From Diaporthe sp. PMI_573 (taxonomy: Eukaryota; Ascomycota; Sordariomycetes; Diaporthales; Diaporthaceae): a DNA stretch of 63,193 nucleotides. The stretch spans positions 1-63,193 of the forward strand of contig JAJTUP010000160.1 in NCBI GenBank assembly GCA_021399435.1. The letters are read 5' to 3'. Shown piece after piece: positions 32,195-43,766 of this stretch. Positions within the stretch are counted from its first letter, which is position 1. Every line of letters begins with the position of its first letter. Under the pieces are notes generated by a model that was not told the origin of the DNA, did no database searches, and worked only from the letters and a program-made list of their open reading frames with translations. The position numbers were made by a program, and so were the translations under genes.

Positions 32195-32395
32195 ATGGCT
32201 ACAAGACGCGTTCGGTTTGATTTCCTCTGTTATCGTGTACGCGTCAAGTTCGATGTATCCTACGACATACCTAATCGCATCGTCGGGGCAGGGGACGATT
32301 CCGACAAGGCGAAACCCGAGGAAAGGCAGTTGTGGGACGCAGCGATGGATATCATTATGGAAAAGAGCGAGGCGATACGCCACGACGATGGCTAG
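32195..32395 (+). CDS. Short unrecognised open frame
   Basis: 66 codons from ATG 32195 (MATRRVRFDFLCYRVRVKFD) ending EKSEAIRHDDG. The charge pattern is protein-like, but there is no family and it may be a fragment or chance frame. Confidence 0.2.
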   Translation: MATRRVRFDFLCYRVRVKFDVSYDIPNRIVGAGDDSDKAKPEERQLWDAAMDIIMEKSEAIRHDDG

Positions 32396-33030
32396 ATCTT
32401 AAATTGATGCACGGGCAACGAATTGACCGCTAAGCGTTTTTTTTTTTTTCTGGTGCAAATGGCATGCAAATCGATAATGTGGTGTGGTGGCCGGGTTGCA
32501 CGGGGCATCTCGGCTACGGTCGGGTTTTTTTTGCAGTCCGCCTGGACGGCTGGCGTTGAGCAGCTCAGGGTCAGGCAGCGTCTGGAGCCAGGTCAGTGGA
32601 GTGATGCGCCCTCACCCCTCTTCCCACAGCCCCTCAGACGTTACTGACTGCCCGCTTGCAGGGACCCATGTTCTGAGGTACAGCATCAGCAGCTTGTATT
32701 TTGAGCTCCAAGCTACCGGCCATCCTTGATTCTATGTCTCGATTCGAACTCTTGGCCGGCCCAGACAAAATTCTTCGCCGCAACAGAAAGGCGGCCATGG
32801 AGAAGGCGCTAGACTATTTCGCGCCATCAGTTGCGACCACTATTCATCTGGCCATCCATTTGTCCATCTGCCCAATCGACTTTAACAAGAATGACGTTAC
32901 GCGCCGTCACGCCCCCAACCTGATTTCCCCCGAACCACAACCCCCTCCTTTGTCTCGAGCCCCGTTATCCACTACACGCACTCAGGTCTGCCTCCCAATA
33001 GCGTCCGAGAAATGAGCCCGCATACCCAGT
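32396..33030. promoter_or_regulatory. Upstream region of the Zn2Cys6 gene
   Basis: No supported gene. Contains a T run at about 32438-32450. Probably promoter and 5' UTR of the regulator at 33031. Confidence 0.35.
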
Positions 33031-35928
33031 ATGGATGATCACATGGAACAGGATTCTCCTCCCGAAAACACACCCTCATACAACCCTCACTATTCCGGCG
33101 TAAATGCTGTCTCTATAACGCAGACCACAAGTGACTCGACAGCCTCAGCTTCGAAGCCCTCCGCCGGCACTCCCGCGACCGCCCACACCACCCAGACCGC
33201 CGACACGTCCTCCTCCGCCGGCACTCCCATTGCGCCGACTGCTACCTCCAAGAGGCGGAGGGGTCTGGGCATGGTGACCCGCAATGCCTGCACAGAGTGT
33301 CGGAAGAAGCGCGCAAAGGTACCACTACACTGCTCTAATTCCCACCCGAGCCAAATCTTCCCTCAATGTCATCCGGGGGCGCAAGCCGCCTAAGCCTCCT
33401 AAACTGATGTATGCTATCTTGCCCCATAGTGCGATGGCCAGCAGCCGTGTGGCAGATGCAGCGCCCATGAGGACATCAAATGCCACTATAAGGTCCCTGT
33501 GCGACAGTCCAAGGAGAACCTCCGCAGCGAGATCGAGCATCTGCGCCGCCAACAAGCCTCGAGTGAATCGGTTATCAGCGCCCTCTCGCACAACGCACAA
33601 TGGGAGGAGGTATTGCGCCGACTGCGCAGTGGCCAATCTGTCGATGTTATAGAGGACTGGCTGAGCAGCCAACTGTCCTCGGGACCTGGTGTAATACCTA
33701 CGTTTGGCCATCCCTCCGGCACGGGTACAAATCTCATCAGCCTGCCGAACTTCGCCGGTGCGGGCGCAGCCTCATATATCCCTGGCATTGGCAGGGCAAC
33801 GTCGTCCGCGACTGTCAGGCTGACGTCGACGGTTCCTCCGTTGAGCTCCAGAAAGGATGTGGATCCAAGCATTCAATGGAATCAATACTCAGAGGCCAGC
33901 CAGGCGCATTTTCATAGGAGCAACTCACAGTCGGACACAAGGAGCTGGGGCCTCTCTGGGCCTCCCCAAACAAGAGTTGAAGCATGTGTTGCGGACAATC
34001 TGTCGAAATTGCAGCCTTCTGAGGGAACTTACCGCGGTCTAGACTTCGTTGGCTTATTGACCCCAGAGGTGCCCCCTCTCTCGGGCGTGTGTACCACCTG
34101 GAGCGAGATCAGCTCAGACAGCACCTTGGTCCGGCATATCCTTGCCCTCTACTTCTGCTGGGAATACCCAATTTTCGCGTCCTTGAGCAAGGAGCACTTC
34201 CTCAAGGATTTCCACTTCGGGCGGCCTCGGTACTGCTCTCCAATCCTCGTTAACGCCCTACTTGCATTGGGATGCCGGTTCTCACCCCAGCCTGATGCGG
34301 GTACAAATCCAGACGAGACATACTCGTTGGGGGACCACTTCTTCAAAGAGAGCCTCCACCTTTACTTCATGGAGGATGACCACCATAGTCTTACTACAAT
34401 CCAGGCTCTTGGCATCATATCGATCCGCGAGGCCAGCTGTGGCAGAGATTCCGAAAGTCGGTATTATGCCGGGCAAAGCTTTCGTCTCGCGGTCGAGATG
34501 GGCCTAGACCGAGTGAGTAACGATTTAGGAGATGGCGACGAGTTTGCTGTCCAGACAGCTACATTCTGGGGTGCCTTCGCACTGGACCAGTGAGTATCTT
34601 CAGCTGATCGCTATGCGTCCTTGGGCCAGCTGTCTCATAGCTGTCTGATCGGTTTTCAGTGCCTGGTCTCTGGTCATGGGCTCTTTGCCCCAGTGCTCCC
34701 GCCTCCCATATCTACCGTCCAAGCCAACCATCATGCCAGATACCGAGGCTTCTATGTGGAGCCCGTACACTGGCGACGGTAAATGATGTCTCCCAGATCA
34801 CACTGAGCCTAGCCACACTGACCGGAGACAAGGTCGCCCATTAGAAGAGTCCTTCGAGCAGCCGTCTAACGTCGGATCTGTGTACAAGTGCTTCTGCGAA
34901 CTGAACGAATTAGTCCACGAATCTCTTTACACACTCCACACACCGGGCCAACCACTCAGAGGTGCTAACGTTCTATATGTCTATATGCGTTTCACGAACT
35001 GGTACGACGCGATACCAGCCGCTCTCCGACTTGGACAGAACTCCACTCCCGCAGTCCTCTTCGCGCAGTAAGTTTTTTTTCTAGGGCGACTAGACTACAC
35101 TGCTGATATCGCTTGACGTGCAGCATGTACTACCATTTTGCCACCTTGCTTCTCTTCCGACCTTTAATCAAATTGCGGATCAAGAAGTCGAAGTTCTTAC
35201 CGAGAGATGTCTGCGCCTCAGCCGCAAACGCTATTCAGGCTCTAACTAAGTCCTATTCACACTTGTACACGCTACAGCGTACACCCTCGTTCGTCCCTTA
35301 CTTTATTCTCGCCTCTTCGATTGTACATCTGGCAATCGCAACGACGGGAACACCGTCTCAATCAGAAGGCCAGGCGGGAGCTACTGGAAGAGTCCCAACA
35401 CAAAAGTCACCAGCGGATCATCCACCGGCCGGCAGTGGCTCGCCGCAGCTTGATCCCCGTGTTACCAGATCCATTAACCAGGGCATCGCCAGCTTGAAAG
35501 ACATGGCATCGTGTCATGACTTTGCGGAACAGGCTTTGAATATTCTGCGTTACCTCGCAAAGAAGTGGAACATCGAGGTCGACTTGGATGTGACACAGAG
35601 TGTGAAAAGAGACAAGGAAAAAGCGCACAATGCCGGGGGCAAAGCGACGCGTACATCAGGATTCAAGAGAATTAAGGACCACGATTACGGAACATGGCCG
35701 GCCACAAACAGGATCAATTTCTTCGCGCCCAACGTGAACGAAAACGACTTTTTCAGTTCTTGGGGGGACTTGGTGGCCTTCCCGACCGCGCCGGCGCCGG
35801 CAAGCCCGCCAGTGGTGAGGTCGGGCGACTCGATTGAGGACCCACTTTTCTGGCCTTTCCCAATCCAAGGCCGGCCGATTATGCCGATGGGGGACGCGTT
35901 GGCAGAAGCAGGGTTCGAATTGCTCTAG
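33031..35928 (+). CDS. Zn2Cys6 transcription factor, NirA-like, 5 exons
   Basis: Nuclear DNA-binding regulator, predicted 864 residues. Exons: 33031-33318, 33430-34589, 34660-34778, 34845-35067, 35124-35928, all with GT-AG introns and phases that add up. The Zn2Cys6 cluster spans the first intron: CTECRKKRAK joins CDGQQPCGRCSAHEDIKC (C-x2-C-x6-C-x5-C-x2-C-x7-C). VPVRQSKENLRSEIEHLRRQ is the linker/coiled coil typical of proteins annotated as NirA-like. The middle homology (fungal-specific TF) domain includes LVRHILALYFCWEYPIFASL, SPILVNALLALGCRFS and ESRYYAGQSFRLAVEMGLDR. The C-terminus is acidic with FFAPNVNENDFFSSW, a possible activation region. The gene looks intact, which is unusual here. 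NirA likeness is family-level only; nitrate control is not implied. Confidence 0.88.
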
Positions 35929-36589
35929 ACGGCCAAGGGGACGGCCAAAGAATTCTCCAAGAACGAAGCGCCGATGTGTTCGTGGACGTGGAGCGAGCAG
36001 CGGGTTGTGAACTGAGACTCGCCGAACAAGTTGTGATGATCACTGGTTCCTGAGTCCTATAAGCCGTGAAATCGGGGTTTATGTTCAGAATACGTAACGA
36101 GGCGGTGTCTTTGAGCAATGGGGTTCTGACCGTGATCACAGCTAGTGAAAGCTGTTCAAGAGTGAATACTTAGATTGGCTGCCTAAGAGCTGTCCATACT
36201 ATCTAGCTACCTGGTAATGAGCGTGTCCTTTCATATCCATCTGTTCAGTTCGCGAGCCTGCTCACCAGGCTCACTTGCTCACTTTGGTATCAACAAAGTG
36301 ATCAAGGTCCCTTAGCCATCGCGCACATCTGATCACGTGACTGGGACATGCTTTCGTCGGCGTACCGCACTCCTTTGGCTAAGGATGGGCGGATCACTTG
36401 ACCTGCTATCAGCACGAAATGGGGTAGCTGTCACAAAATAATAGTAAATTGATGGCTCGGAATGGTAGCTTCATTTCGCTTTGTTTGGAGCTCAGAGAGT
36501 GTTTGCTCCCGATAGGCTTTGTCAACAACCTGGTTGTACGCTGGTCGACTCTGCTAAGCCATAATAATTGTTGAAGGCCCCTGGCTGTA
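35929..36589. other. Intergenic, no gene seen
   Basis: Convergent 3' flanks of two genes. No recognisable feature. Confidence 0.35.
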
Positions 36590-37288
36590 TCATCGCTCAT
36601 CAAGCCGGATTCTCTGTGCTACATATGAGTAGTCTTCTAGCTTTCTGTGAATGCCGTGCAAAAGAGTACAAGTTGGGGCCAATCTTCCTCGTACACTGCA
36701 TGAGCCCCAGCTAATATCCCTAATCAGGGCCATTGCGGTTTTGTGAATCACATTTACCCAGAACGGTACACGAACAAAAGGAGTTCGTTCCTGGAACCGT
36801 ACGGGTTGTTTCCCCTTGCTAGCCCGTGCCTGGGCCTCCCGAGCTTCCTCTTCTTCGATTTCCTCTAGGGTCTTCTCTACCAGGCGGCGTATTCGTTCTC
36901 CATATCTTCGTGCGGGTGGGACTTCGATTCCCTTGTTTGTAAGGGCCTCAATCAGCTCCTTTAGGAACAGACGATCCACTGTGTTGTATTGGACCTCGGT
37001 CCATCCCTCAAAGTCCTCGCACAAAGATATTTGGAGATTTCTTCTAGATATTCCCATTGTTCTTATTTCCCATGTAAGCCGTGCGATGTATGTGTTCAGC
37101 TCGGCTTCCGTGGGAGCGTTGTGAGGGTCAATTGGGTTAAACCATATCTCGAGGTTCGTACGGCTCCGCCATACTGACATCGGGATAGTGCTTTCCCCTC
37201 GAACTTCTTCGTATGTCAGCTGGTGATGGATTTGGCTATTGCTCGCCTCAGTCTGGGACTGTTCTTCCGGAGTTGTCGGGTTTGACAT
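36590..37288 (-). CDS. Unrecognised 232-residue protein (possible retroelement gag-like)
   Basis: Start ATG 37288 in a good context (CACCATGTC), MSNPTTPEEQSQTEASN. The first 150 residues are hydrophilic with YIARLTWEIRTMGISRRNLQ, and EKTLEEIEEEEAREAQARAS forms a charged helix. The tail after VRFQERTPF looks different in composition. The upstream DNA carries two 55-bp repeats and a TATA run, an arrangement seen in LTR elements, so this could be the first ORF of one; no reverse transcriptase follows. No family recognised with confidence. Confidence 0.4.
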   Translation of the reverse strand: MSNPTTPEEQSQTEASNSQIHHQLTYEEVRGESTIPMSVWRSRTNLEIWFNPIDPHNAPTEAELNTYIARLTWEIRTMGISRRNLQISLCEDFEGWTEVQYNTVDRLFLKELIEALTNKGIEVPPARRYGERIRRLVEKTLEEIEEEEAREAQARASKGKQPVRFQERTPFVRVPFWVNVIHKTAMALIRDISWGSCSVRGRLAPTCTLLHGIHRKLEDYSYVAQRIRLDER

Positions 37289-37330
37289 GGTGGTGGTCTT
37301 CGCGTCGTATCGTGCGAATCGAGTTGTTGA

Positions 37331-37340
37331 TATATATATA
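37331..37340 (-). promoter_or_regulatory. TATA-rich core promoter of the 36.6-kb gene
   Basis: TATATATATA, 43-52 bp upstream of the ATG at 37288 on the minus strand. Confidence 0.5.
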
Positions 37341-37402
37341 GACTATGTCGTCTCGTATAGTCTGGGGTTGTATAGTTGTGCAATGGCGCACACCTTGCTA
37401 CT

Positions 37403-37541
37403 CTTTCTCGTACGATCTCAGCCTTCACAATAGTGAAGACCTTCTCAAGCAAAAGAATTGAGTAGTTTAGTCGTCTAGAAGTGCTTCTTTCTCGTACGAT
37501 CTCAGCTTCTACCGTAGTAGACGCCTTCCCAAGCAAAAGAA
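37403..37541 (-). repeat. Two 55-bp upstream repeats with covarying hairpin
   Basis: Units 37403-37457 and 37487-37541, 84 bp apart. Outer parts are identical (TTTCTCGTACGATCTCAG on the plus strand at one end, AAGCAAAAGAA at the other). Nearly all substitutions fall in the centre, where each copy forms a small hairpin. On the minus strand the arms are CTTCAC/GTGAAG around TATT in one copy and TCTAC/GTAGA around TACG in the other. At two or three positions both sides of the stem change together. TCGTACGA is itself palindromic. Confidence 0.7.
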
Positions 37542-38213
37542 AGAAGTACTCCTGGGATTTAGCACAAGCGCACGATTCCCGACTCTCCCGAGGCAGCACT
37601 GCTGCAATCTCCTCAGGCTAGTCGTCTTTGTGCGAGCCTCGTCTCTTCACTCTTGCCAATCTGTGAATTGCCAAGCAATCCACTGATCAGTGTTGAATGG
37701 CCTTTGCCATATGGCGATAGTACGTACGTACGTAGGGGTCTGTTGGTTGGTTCTGATTGTATTGCTTGCTCAGGGAAACGGGTGTACTATCGTACGAAGG
37801 GGAAGAGGCCACTCTTCCCCAGCCGGGCCCCCGGCTGACTAAGCACACCCAACCTATCGAACTACGTGCGATCCAACCAGGTGCTATTCCAACAATAGTA
37901 GAAAATATAAGTATAACTTACCTTGCCGAACGAATACTTAAGGCACTAATCCCTCACAGCAGAACACCTATTTTGCCTGTTCCCTAGAGTTTCTTTTTAC
38001 AAACAACAAAGATATAACGCACGTCACTTATACTTATTATTCATTTTCTTCCTTCAGCAGATCAATCCAAGACCATATATAATGATCCTAGCGAGGCATA
38101 CTACACTCCTGGGAAGTCGGGATGGCAAAAGCGACGGTGATATGTTTTGCCAAAGCTTCTACGACCTCAAATCGACGACGAGGAATTATATCGACATACT
38201 ATACATCGCAACC

Positions 38214-39275
38214 ATGAGCCGACAGACTCTACCGAAGCTGGACTCATACTGTGGTATTCTAGTGGCGCTACGGTTCCTGGGCGCCAACGGACAAACAGAC
38301 CCTGTTGATCTCCTTATAGAATTTCTTCGCGACAAAAACAAGTCGGTATTCATCAACCACGATAAACTGAGGCGTGAGGCAGCTAAACACCGCTGGACGC
38401 TCCACGACCTCAGACGCATCGCGGCGGACTGGTTCCAAGGGAAGGATGAGGACAAACTATTACGTTTGGCAAAGGCCGTACGGCAGAAGCATGCTAGATA
38501 CGCAGTTGCAACGCCTCCTCACATCTCAATTAATGGTGAACCTATCACTATCTCGTGGGAAATCCAAGCCTCTATCCTGCAGGCGTGGGAGGAAAGTGCG
38601 GCAGAAGAATCGCCATATCGCCGGCTTAAGCAGTCGCTACGCCTGCTTGGGGTGCCTGACAAGAAGGAAGAGTGCACTGTGATATACTGGTTCTGTAAGA
38701 AGAATCGCCTCAGATTGTCTCAGCTACGGAAGTACCTATGGGAGCCGAAACACCTGGAGATCATTGCCATCACATGGATGGCAGCTAGGGGTTCGAGGAC
38801 TGCTATGAAAATCGCTCCAGCCTGGCTAGCTGAAGACAGACCAAATTCCGCTGAATCGCGACTGGAAGAGAGCCGTGGTCAGCTGGGCCACCTACCACGC
38901 ATACACGAAACAATGGGTACGCAGAAGCAACGCAGCAGGGACGAAAATGCGCATGAGGGACCGCCAGTACCAGCTTGTACAAGCAAGAGGGGAATATTTA
39001 CAGACACTACGACGAAGAGATATATCGCGGACCTTCAGAAGGCTTATAAAGCCGCCACGGCAACGCTTGATGCTGCTAAGAAAGCGAATGATGATAATAA
39101 GAAAAGGCTTGATGACGTCAAAAAGGCGCACAACACCTGTGCTTGGGAAACTACAAAACTAATAACAAATTTCCTTCAGCCGCAAAAGAGGTATCCCAGC
39201 GGTGCTTTCGTTATGCCAGGGCGATACCTTGAGCCCAATCAGGGAGTAAGGTATCCATGGAGAGAGTGTAAATAA
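38214..39275 (+). CDS. Unrecognised protein with C-terminal coiled coil
   Basis: Open frame with ATGs at 38082 and 38214. The second (MSRQTLPKLDSYCGILV) is preferred because TATATAATG overlaps the first, leaving no room for a promoter. That gives 353 residues. The N-terminal half is mainly helical and basic (LRREAAKHRWTLHDLRRIAA, RRLKQSLRLLGVPDKKEECT). The C-terminus carries a coiled coil (YKAATATLDAAKKANDDNKK). No family recognised. It is uninterrupted, so it may be functional. Confidence 0.45.
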   Translation: MSRQTLPKLDSYCGILVALRFLGANGQTDPVDLLIEFLRDKNKSVFINHDKLRREAAKHRWTLHDLRRIAADWFQGKDEDKLLRLAKAVRQKHARYAVATPPHISINGEPITISWEIQASILQAWEESAAEESPYRRLKQSLRLLGVPDKKEECTVIYWFCKKNRLRLSQLRKYLWEPKHLEIIAITWMAARGSRTAMKIAPAWLAEDRPNSAESRLEESRGQLGHLPRIHETMGTQKQRSRDENAHEGPPVPACTSKRGIFTDTTTKRYIADLQKAYKAATATLDAAKKANDDNKKRLDDVKKAHNTCAWETTKLITNFLQPQKRYPSGAFVMPGRYLEPNQGVRYPWRECK

Positions 39276-39628
39276 ATACCATTCCATGCCGGCAGGCTTC
39301 CCGCCGCAGTCGTCGCACCGCTACATCCGCTGCATGCTCGAGCCCAGGTCCAGGCTCAGCCTCAAGCTGTTGGACACCCCGCTCGACATATTTCCCGCCG
39401 CCGTTCTCAGGTCGGCACGTAGCACAGGCTGTGGTGGCCCCTGCAATATGCCCATTTCGGGTTGCTGAACGCCTCAACCCCTCGCTCCAGGACCCAGACG
39501 CCTGAACCTGCCGACCTTGCTGAAACCTCATGCACACCTCTAGGTTAATGGCGTCGAGCGATTTGGTGGTACAACGAGTATCAACACAGTCTAAACCATG
39601 TGACAACTAGTACTTTGATAAGTGTAGC
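39276..39628. other. Intergenic, no gene seen
   Basis: 3' flank of the preceding gene up to the short TG...CA repeat. Confidence 0.3.
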
Positions 39629-39710
39629 TGTCACGCATTGCACCACTGCACTATTAGTGCAAAAGTGACGCCACTATTTGCCATAGGCACATAGTGTATA
39701 TATTGTGACA
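39629..39710 (+). repeat. 82-bp TG...CA element, copy A, with 5-bp target duplication
   Basis: Begins TGTCACG and ends ATTGTGACA, with TGTCAC/GTGACA as terminal inverted repeats. GTAGC flanks it on both sides (39624-39628 and 39711-39715). A second copy of identical length is at 43767. GTGACGCCACTATTTGCC and a TATATA near the end are shared. It behaves like a very small LTR or a MITE. Confidence 0.75.
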
Positions 39711-40248
39711 GTAGCGACACAAGAGAGTTTCCGCAAGCTAGTCCCAATCTGTATCTACACACCTTAAGCCTTATATCTTATACCTCATACCCTAGCCAGA
39801 CCAGCTACACCATCCAGACTGCCCACTAAATTCTTCAAGCCCATTTTTAAGCTGCTTTAGCAGCGGTCGGAAATCCCTGTTCTCTTCCTTGTTCATAGTG
39901 GGGCACCGTTTCTACCCCATGCGGCAATAAGGGCGTGTAGAACCAGCATACAAAGATACTCATCTTCCCGCCGTAAGTCCACTTTTTCTTCACCATCATA
40001 CACATTCCACTTGTTCACCAGCAAATTCCTACTTCTATACCGATGCGAGAAATGGATGTTTTTATGTTTCACAGGTTTTTGATCTTTGTTTGACGAATCA
40101 AGTACACTATCCAACCCCCTTCCCCCGAAATCTCATCACAAACAACGTCAAGTGTTTCCTCGACAGAAAGATCTTATATATCGGAACCTTCGTGTTCTAT
40201 TCTGATCTCGTTCGCTTAAATTGACCGCCTTGTTCATGCTGTAGTAAT
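39711..40248. other. Intergenic, promoter of the C2H2/Zn2Cys6 gene
   Basis: No supported gene. A minus-strand frame at 39893-40114 has no resemblance to a known family. Confidence 0.3.
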
Positions 40249-41238
40249 ATGAAGAAACGAATGTTGAAGGAGCTGGCATGCGACCACTGCCAGAAACGCT
40301 TTGGGTAGGCTACAATTGGCCAGCTATACGATGACCGGGACAGCTAAGGTTTCTCTATACAGCCGAAGTGAGCATTTACAAAGGCACAAGAGATCACACA
40401 CTAAGGAGAAGCCCTTCTACTGTACCGAAGCTGGTTGTCTTAGGCGCTTCGGCAGAAAGTAGGTGCAGTATATCAATTGTCCCTGCGATATCAGATGTCC
40501 TCATCTAGATTCCTCCTTAAATTTCGTTATACTAACGTAAGCATCAGAGACACGCTTGTCCGCCATACAAAATCTGGCCATTCTAGTGGCAAGAACACAA
40601 CTGGCGGTATCAACAAACGGTCTCAGGCAAAAAGCGCATGTTCACGTTGTCGGAAGAGGAAAGTGAAATGTCATAGAGGGAACCCTTGCACGACTTGCGC
40701 GAAGGCGTCGATGCCATGCGAGTATGAACAGAGTCACATCGTGCAAAGCCCAGGGAAGCAAAGCAGCCAAAATACCGATTACGCTCCACCTGAGGAAGAG
40801 CCTTCATCCCTAGTGCTGGATCAGGAAGAGCGGGATGCACGACTCTCTGTTCAGCAGCAGCACCTTCCTCGCGGCGATATTAACCCTCACGAGGTGCCGT
40901 TTCCGGACATAGGCAACCATGCAGCTGCGTCTGAACAGAAGTTTGACATTGAATGCTTCACCGAAGCTGACAACTGCAGTATTTTCAGTTTCTGTGAACA
41001 GGGGATGGAACCATACAATCTGCACTCATTTCTAAACTTTGAAATTCCGAACCTATTGCGACTAAACAGCGTGGTTACCAGACAGACCCCCAAGGGGTTA
41101 CTGACCGGTTGGAACCACAGTAGATACAGGTCATTTCATGAAGAAAGAGGATATTCGCACCCAAAAAAATGGATGAGACTGATGCCTGGATCTATGTCGT
41201 GTGGCAGTTTGGCACCAAGATTGGTGAGTAATGAGTAA
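40249..41238 (+). pseudogene. C2H2 + Zn2Cys6 transcription factor, C-terminally truncated
   Basis: Combined zinc-finger regulator, a type known only in fungi. Exons 40249-40304, 40363-40458 and 40548-41238, with introns of 58 and 89 nt; the second has a perfect ACTAAC branch. The spliced N-terminus gives two C2H2 fingers: CDHCQKRFGRSEHLQRHKRSH, and a second from YCTEAGC through FGRKDTLVRH to KSGH (C-x4-C-x12-H-x4-H). The Zn2Cys6 cluster follows: CSRCRKRKVKCHRGNPCTTC then SMPCEY. After ~280 residues the frame ends in sequence derived from a MULE-like terminus (from about 41150), so the long fungal TF domain expected in this class is missing. Either it is a pseudogene or it encodes a short DNA-binding form. 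Confidence 0.78.
41150..41182 (+). repeat. MULE terminus relic in the TF gene
   Basis: GGATATTCGCACCCAAAAAA followed by ATGGATGA; almost the same sequence is at 50371 and a more distant one at the MULE ends (22961). It coincides with the point where the TF frame stops looking like a transcription factor. Confidence 0.6.
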
Positions 41239-41518
41239 TGTTTAACCCACACGCTCCGCGCTAACGTTGACCCAGGCCCTTCAGGACAGCCGGTTGTATT
41301 CAAGAAGCACAAGATTGCCCACAAGATTATGGATGGATCGCACGGCGACAGGCACCTTACCACGAACAAGTAAGAGAGCCCCATCGAGGACCCGAGCGAC
41401 ACCACATCCGTGCGGGCTCCATGCTGCCAAGGATATCTATGTACCTTTTTTTTTTTTGGCCAGTTTCAATGGGAGACCATGAGGGTGGTGGATTGTGCTC
41501 TCTGCAACTTGCTACTAT

Positions 41519-42997
41519 TTAGTCGTTTCCATTCGCAGCCTTCTGGGCGTTCCATTCCTTCACCCAAAACCCAACTAGTTCTGACAAGTCGGGTCTCTCA
41601 TTCGGATCCCGTGACATACATCGATCAACGATCTGCTTCCAAGTGGTCAGGATATCCTCAGACTTGTCCCAATCTGTGATGAGCTGGTCAGGATGCTTAA
41701 TGTCCTCAAAGTCGCTCTCCGGCTGACGAAGAAGTATCCACATGCTTCTGCCGAGACTGAAGACTTCTGCAAGCTCGAGCGCCCATGGATGCTCATTGCT
41801 CCAATTGGGGAATACGTTCCATGTATGCCACGGTGCATCTCCGAGAACGTCCTCATCCACGTTTCGACGAGGCCTGCCACTGTATCTCGTGTACCGTAAT
41901 CGAGGGCGCCCAGCTTGGAGAGTCGGAAGGTCCTCCGTAACGTCCCATGTTCCATCTGCCTCCGGGGCGATGGTTGTGGCTGGCGCATCGTGCTGTTCCC
42001 AGTCGCAAAGAATGAGGTTATCACTCGCGTCTGCGACGAAATTACCAGGCTTGATATCCATATGGTAAGTCTTTGCAATTCGATGAGTGTGAAAAACCGC
42101 AGCGGCCATATTGGCGCACCAATGCGCCTTGAGATCCAGAGCGATGCGTAGCCCCTTTTTGTTGCTATCCTTGATGCGGGAAGCAGCGTTGCCCCCCGGA
42201 TAGAACGGGAACAAACCGCCACAAAAGACTGACGGAGCCGACCGGTCTGGCCACTGAATAGTGACGAGCATCGGCGGCGGAGGCAGTACATTCGGGTGGG
42301 GCGGAATTTGCTGGAGGGTGTTGTACTCCCGACGCCAATTGCTAATCAAGTTCCGAATGATTTTGTCGCCTTCGTTGTCGCTATACTGCAAAGCGGTTCG
42401 AAAATCGACCCCTTTGAAGACCGAGTATTCGCCAGTCGGCAGGCGAACCCGAGTAGTACAGCCTCTACCACCGAGCTGCTCGTAGCGGATGAGACTGGCA
42501 AAGTCCACCGACTTACCAGGACGAGCTGGTGTGCGCCCAACTTTCGATTTGTTAGCTTTTTAGGCCGCTTTGGTAAGGCATGTTGACTTACGACTCTCAT
42601 CTGCAAGGTTCTGAACGAACTGGGGAAAGAGAGGATGAGAATAGATATTCCATGTGACTTTCTCAATGGAGCTGTCGACGCTATCGACTCCTACAACGGC
42701 ATTCAACTTGGTTCTTAGATCAGGGTGGGAGACGCACTGCGGCCAAATGTGACGAATCGCTCCCCAGATTGCGGCGTGCAAGTCCCTGATGGTAGGAAAA
42801 GTGCTTGCAGGGTCCTCGGTCTCGAGTCCTTCATACTTGGTGGAAACTCGATTGGCGAGCGAGGTAGGGGGGTTGTGTTTGTCGGCACAAAAGGAGAAGA
42901 TGAGGGTGAGGTCCCGTCCGTATCCCTGTGCGTAGACGTTGGTACCTTCGTCATCAGCCCAAACCCATTCCGGCTCAAATTCATCGTGCGTTTCCAT
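41519..42997 (-). CDS. Divergent fungal protein kinase, 2 exons
   Basis: Predicted 475-residue kinase-like protein. Exon 1 42592-42997 (METHDEFEPEWVWADDEG), exon 2 41519-42540. The 51-nt intron has GTAAGT, a GCTAAC branch and AAAG. The N-terminal ~135 residues are a family-specific domain ending FPQFVQNLADES. The kinase domain begins LIRYEQLGGRGCTTRVRLP, has VFKGVDF for the ATP lysine, AKTYHMDIKPGNFV as catalytic loop (HMD for HRD) and NLILCDWEQHD in place of DFG, keeping both Asp residues. EVFSLGRSMWILLRQ and DRCMSRDPNERPDLSELVGF are C-lobe motifs. This arrangement is seen in expanded ascomycete kinase families of unknown role. It is intact by eye. Confidence 0.85.
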
Positions 42998-43766
42998 CTT
43001 CGCGCTGTGGTAGTGAGAGTCAGCGAAAGATCTATGGTGGAGGACGGACCGAGCCTCGCGCTTCTTGACGTGTCCTCGTCTTAATGCAGCAAGAACCAAA
43101 CTCGTCAGTGAAGCGGTGTAGAGATGCACACGGCCCTAGGCGATTAAGCCGCACCAGTGAGCAACGTGTGCAGAAGCAGGAGAGGATTCGCGGGGGAAAG
43201 CGAAACTCCAACGATACATCGTTTGCATTCGTTTAAGCCACGTCACCAGTTGTCGAGCTGCCCAGGATGTGAAGTAGTAACAATTTTGAACCCCTATGCA
43301 AAAAGCGTCTCTGACTCTTGGAGGAAGTGTGTGCGGGGTTGCGTGCAATGTAGAAGACAAAGCGGAAGTGATGGGGCGTAGTGGTGGTCCTTGTACTGGC
43401 GGACACTTTGAGACATCTACTATAGCATGTATTTCTGGCTGCCGAGCACAATGTATTTCGCTTATCGAATGTATATGCAAGGACTTTTTTACTAATTTTC
43501 TCCGGAGGTCCCGGTGCTCAAGCAGTACGGTGTCGGACGTCATACCTTACCGTCTTGGTGATCATATAAAAAAAAAAAGCTGCATCCCAATTTAAGAAAG
43601 AAGTTCAGATCCCAAATCTTGATAAGTTATTTGAGACCTCGCCTGAAGACACCAAAATCACATGCCTTCCTCGTGATCGGCCTGCCGTTACGCTTACACC
43701 CAGCGGCCTTCCACTGGTCTGTATGGACTCTGAGAGCGGTCTGAATACGGACTATGTCGGCTTTAT
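42998..43766. other. Intergenic, no gene seen
   Basis: Upstream region of the kinase. Overlapping frames on both strands lack family resemblance. Confidence 0.3.

Noticed and set aside
35900..35928. GGTTCGAATTG as a tRNA B box
   Set aside because: It lies in the coding end of the Zn2Cys6 gene and no A box or cloverleaf can be drawn.
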